A stretch of 64,000 nt of DNA from assembly GCA_949825025.1 (NCBI GenBank), contig OX463780.1, forward strand, positions 30,036,118 to 30,100,117. The letters run 5' to 3'. The notes below the pieces were generated by a model, which had not been told where the DNA came from, did not search any database, and worked only from the letters and a program-made list of their open reading frames with translations. Origin of the DNA: Siphlonurus alternatus (taxonomy: Eukaryota > Arthropoda > Insecta > Ephemeroptera > Siphlonuridae). This document shows positions 60,773-64,000 of the stretch, one piece after another (the stretch's first letter is position 1; every line of letters starts with the position of its first letter). The position numbers and the translations under genes are program-made.

Positions 60773-62838
60773 AGCAGGCAATCTGCTCCCGCTTGCCAGC
60801 TGATGGTAGAGTTAGTACTGTCAATTTCAGAAATGTAGCTCTTCAGAATTTTATTAGATCATGTCTCAGAAGGACGAGTAATATTTTAGAAAACTATTAT
60901 AGATTACTGCATGTAATTTCCCAGGCTTAAAAGGGTGAGCGCAGAGCCCGGAGGCAATTATGATTATCTTCTGTATTTTCTTTTTAAATTTATAAATCAA
61001 TTGCTACATTAGTTTTTCTTCCATCATGGTATTTTTTCATTAAAATTGTTTTTTTTTTTTTTAATTCAATTTATTCATAAGAAAAATGTTGATTTCCATG
61101 CACATACATTGAAACATTACTATAATAAAGCTAAATTTTATGTATTTATTACATCTACGTAGACATAAAATATTCAGTCTAAAGAAAAAAAAAATGCAAA
61201 GATTGAAGAAGAGCCACTGGTTCTCTCGGGTTTCCTGAAAAGTAAGAAGTATGCATTTTTTTATTATTATTATTATTATTTTTTTTATTTTAAAAATAAA
61301 ATAGAAAAAATTTGTTTACAGCGTTCGTTACAATCTGCAATGCATTACAAAATTTGAAGTATTGATTTTCCCAAAAAACGTACGTACCTTATGGCGAAGA
61401 AAGTTAAAAAAACTGAAAATGTATATATGTGTATATTATACCTGTGAACAGGCAAGGTGTATGGAGGTGTATAAACCTTGTGAACAGGCCTCTCATTTTT
61501 TTTTTTTTTTTTTATATTTACATTTTGTTAAATTTAATATATTTATAAATTTCACGAGAAAAATGTTCACTTCCACGTATATTAAGACATTATATTATAT
61601 AATATATTGTATAATAAAACAGAATAAATCTATCATAAACGTATAAAATATACAATATAAAACGTAAAGCTTGAAGTGATAACTGCAGTAACACGACGAG
61701 CTAGGTCTGATATTTCGTATTCCCCTCACATTGCAATTTTGTGGTGTCCGTGATATTTGATCGGGCTGGAAAATATGAGATGCATTCTCAGCTCCCCTCA
61801 TCGTGACGTGAGCTCCTGTCTGCCGGAGAAGAAATGGATGGCACTCAATATTGTTACCAAAGTGCCACTATTGTTGCTACAGACACGTAAGGGAAAAGGA
61901 AATAATGTTTTTTTCTATGTGACCAGCTTGGCAGATGGCTTTAATTCTACTGCCAAATATTAGACAAGCCAAAAATGTAATAGACAATAGATGGTAATGG
62001 GAAATTTTTCTCCTATATATATATCTCCCTTTATTATCTCTACTACCATGAGACTAATTTTAATAAATATATATTGAGAGTTAGGTTTAAAACCGTTATT
62101 ATAATCTCTATGGTCTGCTATTATAAAATTTATGTAGAATGGCTTGTTATTTTTGAATATTATGCTTTGTTTATTAAAGAATGGAGTAATTTGAATATAA
62201 GAAGGAATGAGATTTCAATTTTTTTATTTTTGTTCAGTAAAATTATCGTTGATGGACATGATGGACTATATATTTTATCTTATAAAATTTAGTACACTTA
62301 TTTAATTTTTATTTAACAATGAACTTAACAATGATAATATATTGAGATACGTATTTTGCAATTAATATTGCAAGTTAAAAAATGTTTAATAATAAAATAA
62401 CTTTAATTAAAATTTCCAGTTTATTAAGAAAAAAATTATTTTAATCACTTTGTTCTTTGTACATTTTCTTTTTTATCTTCCATTTTCTGTTCTATATTTC
62501 TGTACAAATATTATATAAAAATAATACCAGATGGTACAATGTTAATAAAAAATATATATAATTGAAGTTTTGTAAAGTAATGTAAAAAAGAGTACGAATT
62601 TTCAAACTATAATGAGAAAAAAATCTTAAACATTTGCTAGAATTCTTTTAAATTTGTAAATCAACTCACTCTATTGTTCGCTATATTTTTCCATGTCTTG
62701 AAGCTTTAATAATAGTTTCTATAAAAGTTGTATTTGAAGACTTTTTTATGTAAGGAAAAAAGTTCAAAGGACACTCTTACAAAGTTTTTTAAATATTAAG
62801 ATTTTTTTTTTTATTCTCTGTTGAAGTGCGTGCTGCAG
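60773..62838. other. AT-rich stretch
   Basis: No proven gene. The island at about 61730-61900 has a plus-strand frame with ATG at 61775 running to a donor-like ACAGACAC|GTAAGG (about 61888). Product unknown and chance likely. Confidence 0.45.
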
Positions 62839-62928
62839 TGCTCGTCACGCGGTATTGCGTGCAGGACTGTGCTTCATAAAGTTGGCGAGCCCGAGGGCTA
62901 TACAGTCAATATCAGCCAGCAAAATTGA
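62839..62928 (+). CDS. Candidate terminal exon, unknown product
   Basis: A very strong pyrimidine tract (T-rich from about 62800) leads to GTGCTGCAG ending at 62838. The following frame is open for 29 codons to a TGA: CSSRGIACRTVLHKVGEPEG then YTVNISQQN. The AG 12 nt earlier (GTTGAAG) would put a second, longer frame in use, so the acceptor is ambiguous. No family is recognised. The GC-richer block could equally be regulatory. Confidence 0.25.
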   Translation, partial: CSSRGIACRTVLHKVGEPEGYTVNISQQN

Positions 62929-63802
62929 AAAGGGAAATGCTAAAGTGCCTCTTCGTTACTTTCATGGGATCAAATTTTATTTTAATTATAGTATTTCTTT
63001 ATATTACACATCGTGCAAGGTTCTTTTGCGGTGATGCTATACAATTTATAAAATAATCTTTCATGAGTATATAATGATATTAATGATTAATTTTATAGTA
63101 TGTGGTTTTAAAAATGATACATGATTATTTTTCTAATATTTTTATACAATATGTCTAATGTATACGAATTTTTTTTATTTTAGTTTCATTTTGTATAGTT
63201 CAATTATTCAATTATATATTATAGATGCCTGCAAATCTTTTTACTTATAAAATATTAAATAAGTATAAAATAAAAGTATAAAATATTTATTTGAGGCATT
63301 TTTATCGAACAAATAAACACCATTTTAAAGAAAAATCCCATGCAGAGAAAAATTATAATAATTGATTTAATTTTATAAAAAACTGTACTAATTTTCATAC
63401 CATTTATTTTATGAAAAAAAACTTTTAAAACCTTCAGCTCATTTTGTGTCTTTTTTCAAGATAAACATTATAAAAGTTAAACTAATTGTAATAGAAGCTT
63501 GGCATGACAGGCTACGTTTTATTTAAAAATAAAAACTTTTTTTTTTAAATAAATTCTCACATGAAGTAAGAAACCTCTTGCATATATTATATTATTATTT
63601 TACTTTTAATGATACAATTGCATATTAATTTCGTTTTTAATATAAATTCACAGTCGAAATATATATATCGTAGTTGTAATGATATAACGTTAATATGTTC
63701 TTTATGAAAGCAATTTATTTGATGAAACAAAAAAAATACTGCATTGAAAATTAAAATTAACACTTTAATAAATTATTAACATCTCTTATTAAAAAATATC
63801 AC
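62929..63802. other. AT-rich noncoding stretch
   Basis: Nothing recognisable beyond A/T homopolymers. Confidence 0.6.

Positions 63803-63857
<55 letters not shown>
63803..63857. repeat. (AT)n microsatellite
   Basis: About 27 units, with one C interruption at 63814. Confidence 0.9.
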
Positions 63858-63860
<3 letters not shown>

Positions 63861-63923
63861 TGTAACGATAAATTAATAATTAACTAACGTATTATTTGAT
63901 ATTGAGGGAGGGCAGAGATAATT

Positions 63924-63928
<5 letters not shown>

Positions 63929-64000
<72 letters not shown>
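63929..64000. repeat. (TC)n microsatellite running off the window
   Basis: At least 36 uninterrupted TC units. The array is cut by the window edge. Confidence 0.95.

Overview
The window looks like arthropod, probably insect, nuclear DNA. It is very AT-rich (about 70-75% A+T by eye) and crowded with microsatellites, short non-autonomous transposons and tRNA-derived SINEs, and it has almost no long open reading frames. The one unmistakable gene is on the minus strand: a first coding exon (21159 down to 20280) for a polyglutamine/polyalanine nuclear-type protein. Its conserved block contains DCSVEYELPN and LLMIHPCFYRR. The exon ends at a textbook splice donor and sits behind a compact GC-rich promoter with an arthropod Initiator and a CCAAT box. 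It may be a corto-like (centrosomal and chromosomal factor) gene, but that name is from memory and unproven. No downstream exon could be fixed, so 1-20279 is best read as its first intron or 3' flank.

The rest (about 21.4-64 kb) resembles the gene desert around a developmental regulator. GC-richer blocks of 100-300 bp recur every few kb in AT-rich DNA. Many hold recognisable cis-element motifs: three identical GC boxes (30635-30713), RFX X-box-like sites (38861, 52971), paired CCAAT boxes (60721-60760) and paired nuclear-receptor half sites (16108-16134). Some could be short exons of long-intron genes. The best candidates are a minus-strand exon at 40203-40083 with a strong acceptor and a perfect CAG|GTAAGT donor, a plus-strand exon at 51551-51643 with an Ig-like VTWYKD string, two possible plus-strand first coding exons (24871-24973, 33567-33657), and a minus-strand 64-codon ORF (41202-41008) that looks like a small secreted Cys-containing peptide.

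Mobile DNA is the richest layer. A 2.5-kb Foldback/Mutator-like element (4602-7131) has 138-bp identical terminal inverted repeats built from a 15-bp unit and a symmetric 9-bp flanking direct repeat. There is a 165-bp hAT MITE with an 8-bp target duplication (53245-53425), a 182-bp palindromic MITE with TA target site (12632-12817) that has two degenerate relatives (6418-6535, 47455-47650), a 303-bp near-perfect palindrome (58002-58304), and two more MITE-like elements (23616-23853, 34647-34722). Two tRNA-headed SINEs (8040-8255, 10230-10580), a retroposed tail with a 12-bp target duplication (26180-26313) and LINE 3' ends (14401-14475, 35799-35847) complete the set. No prokaryotic, viral or CRISPR feature is present.
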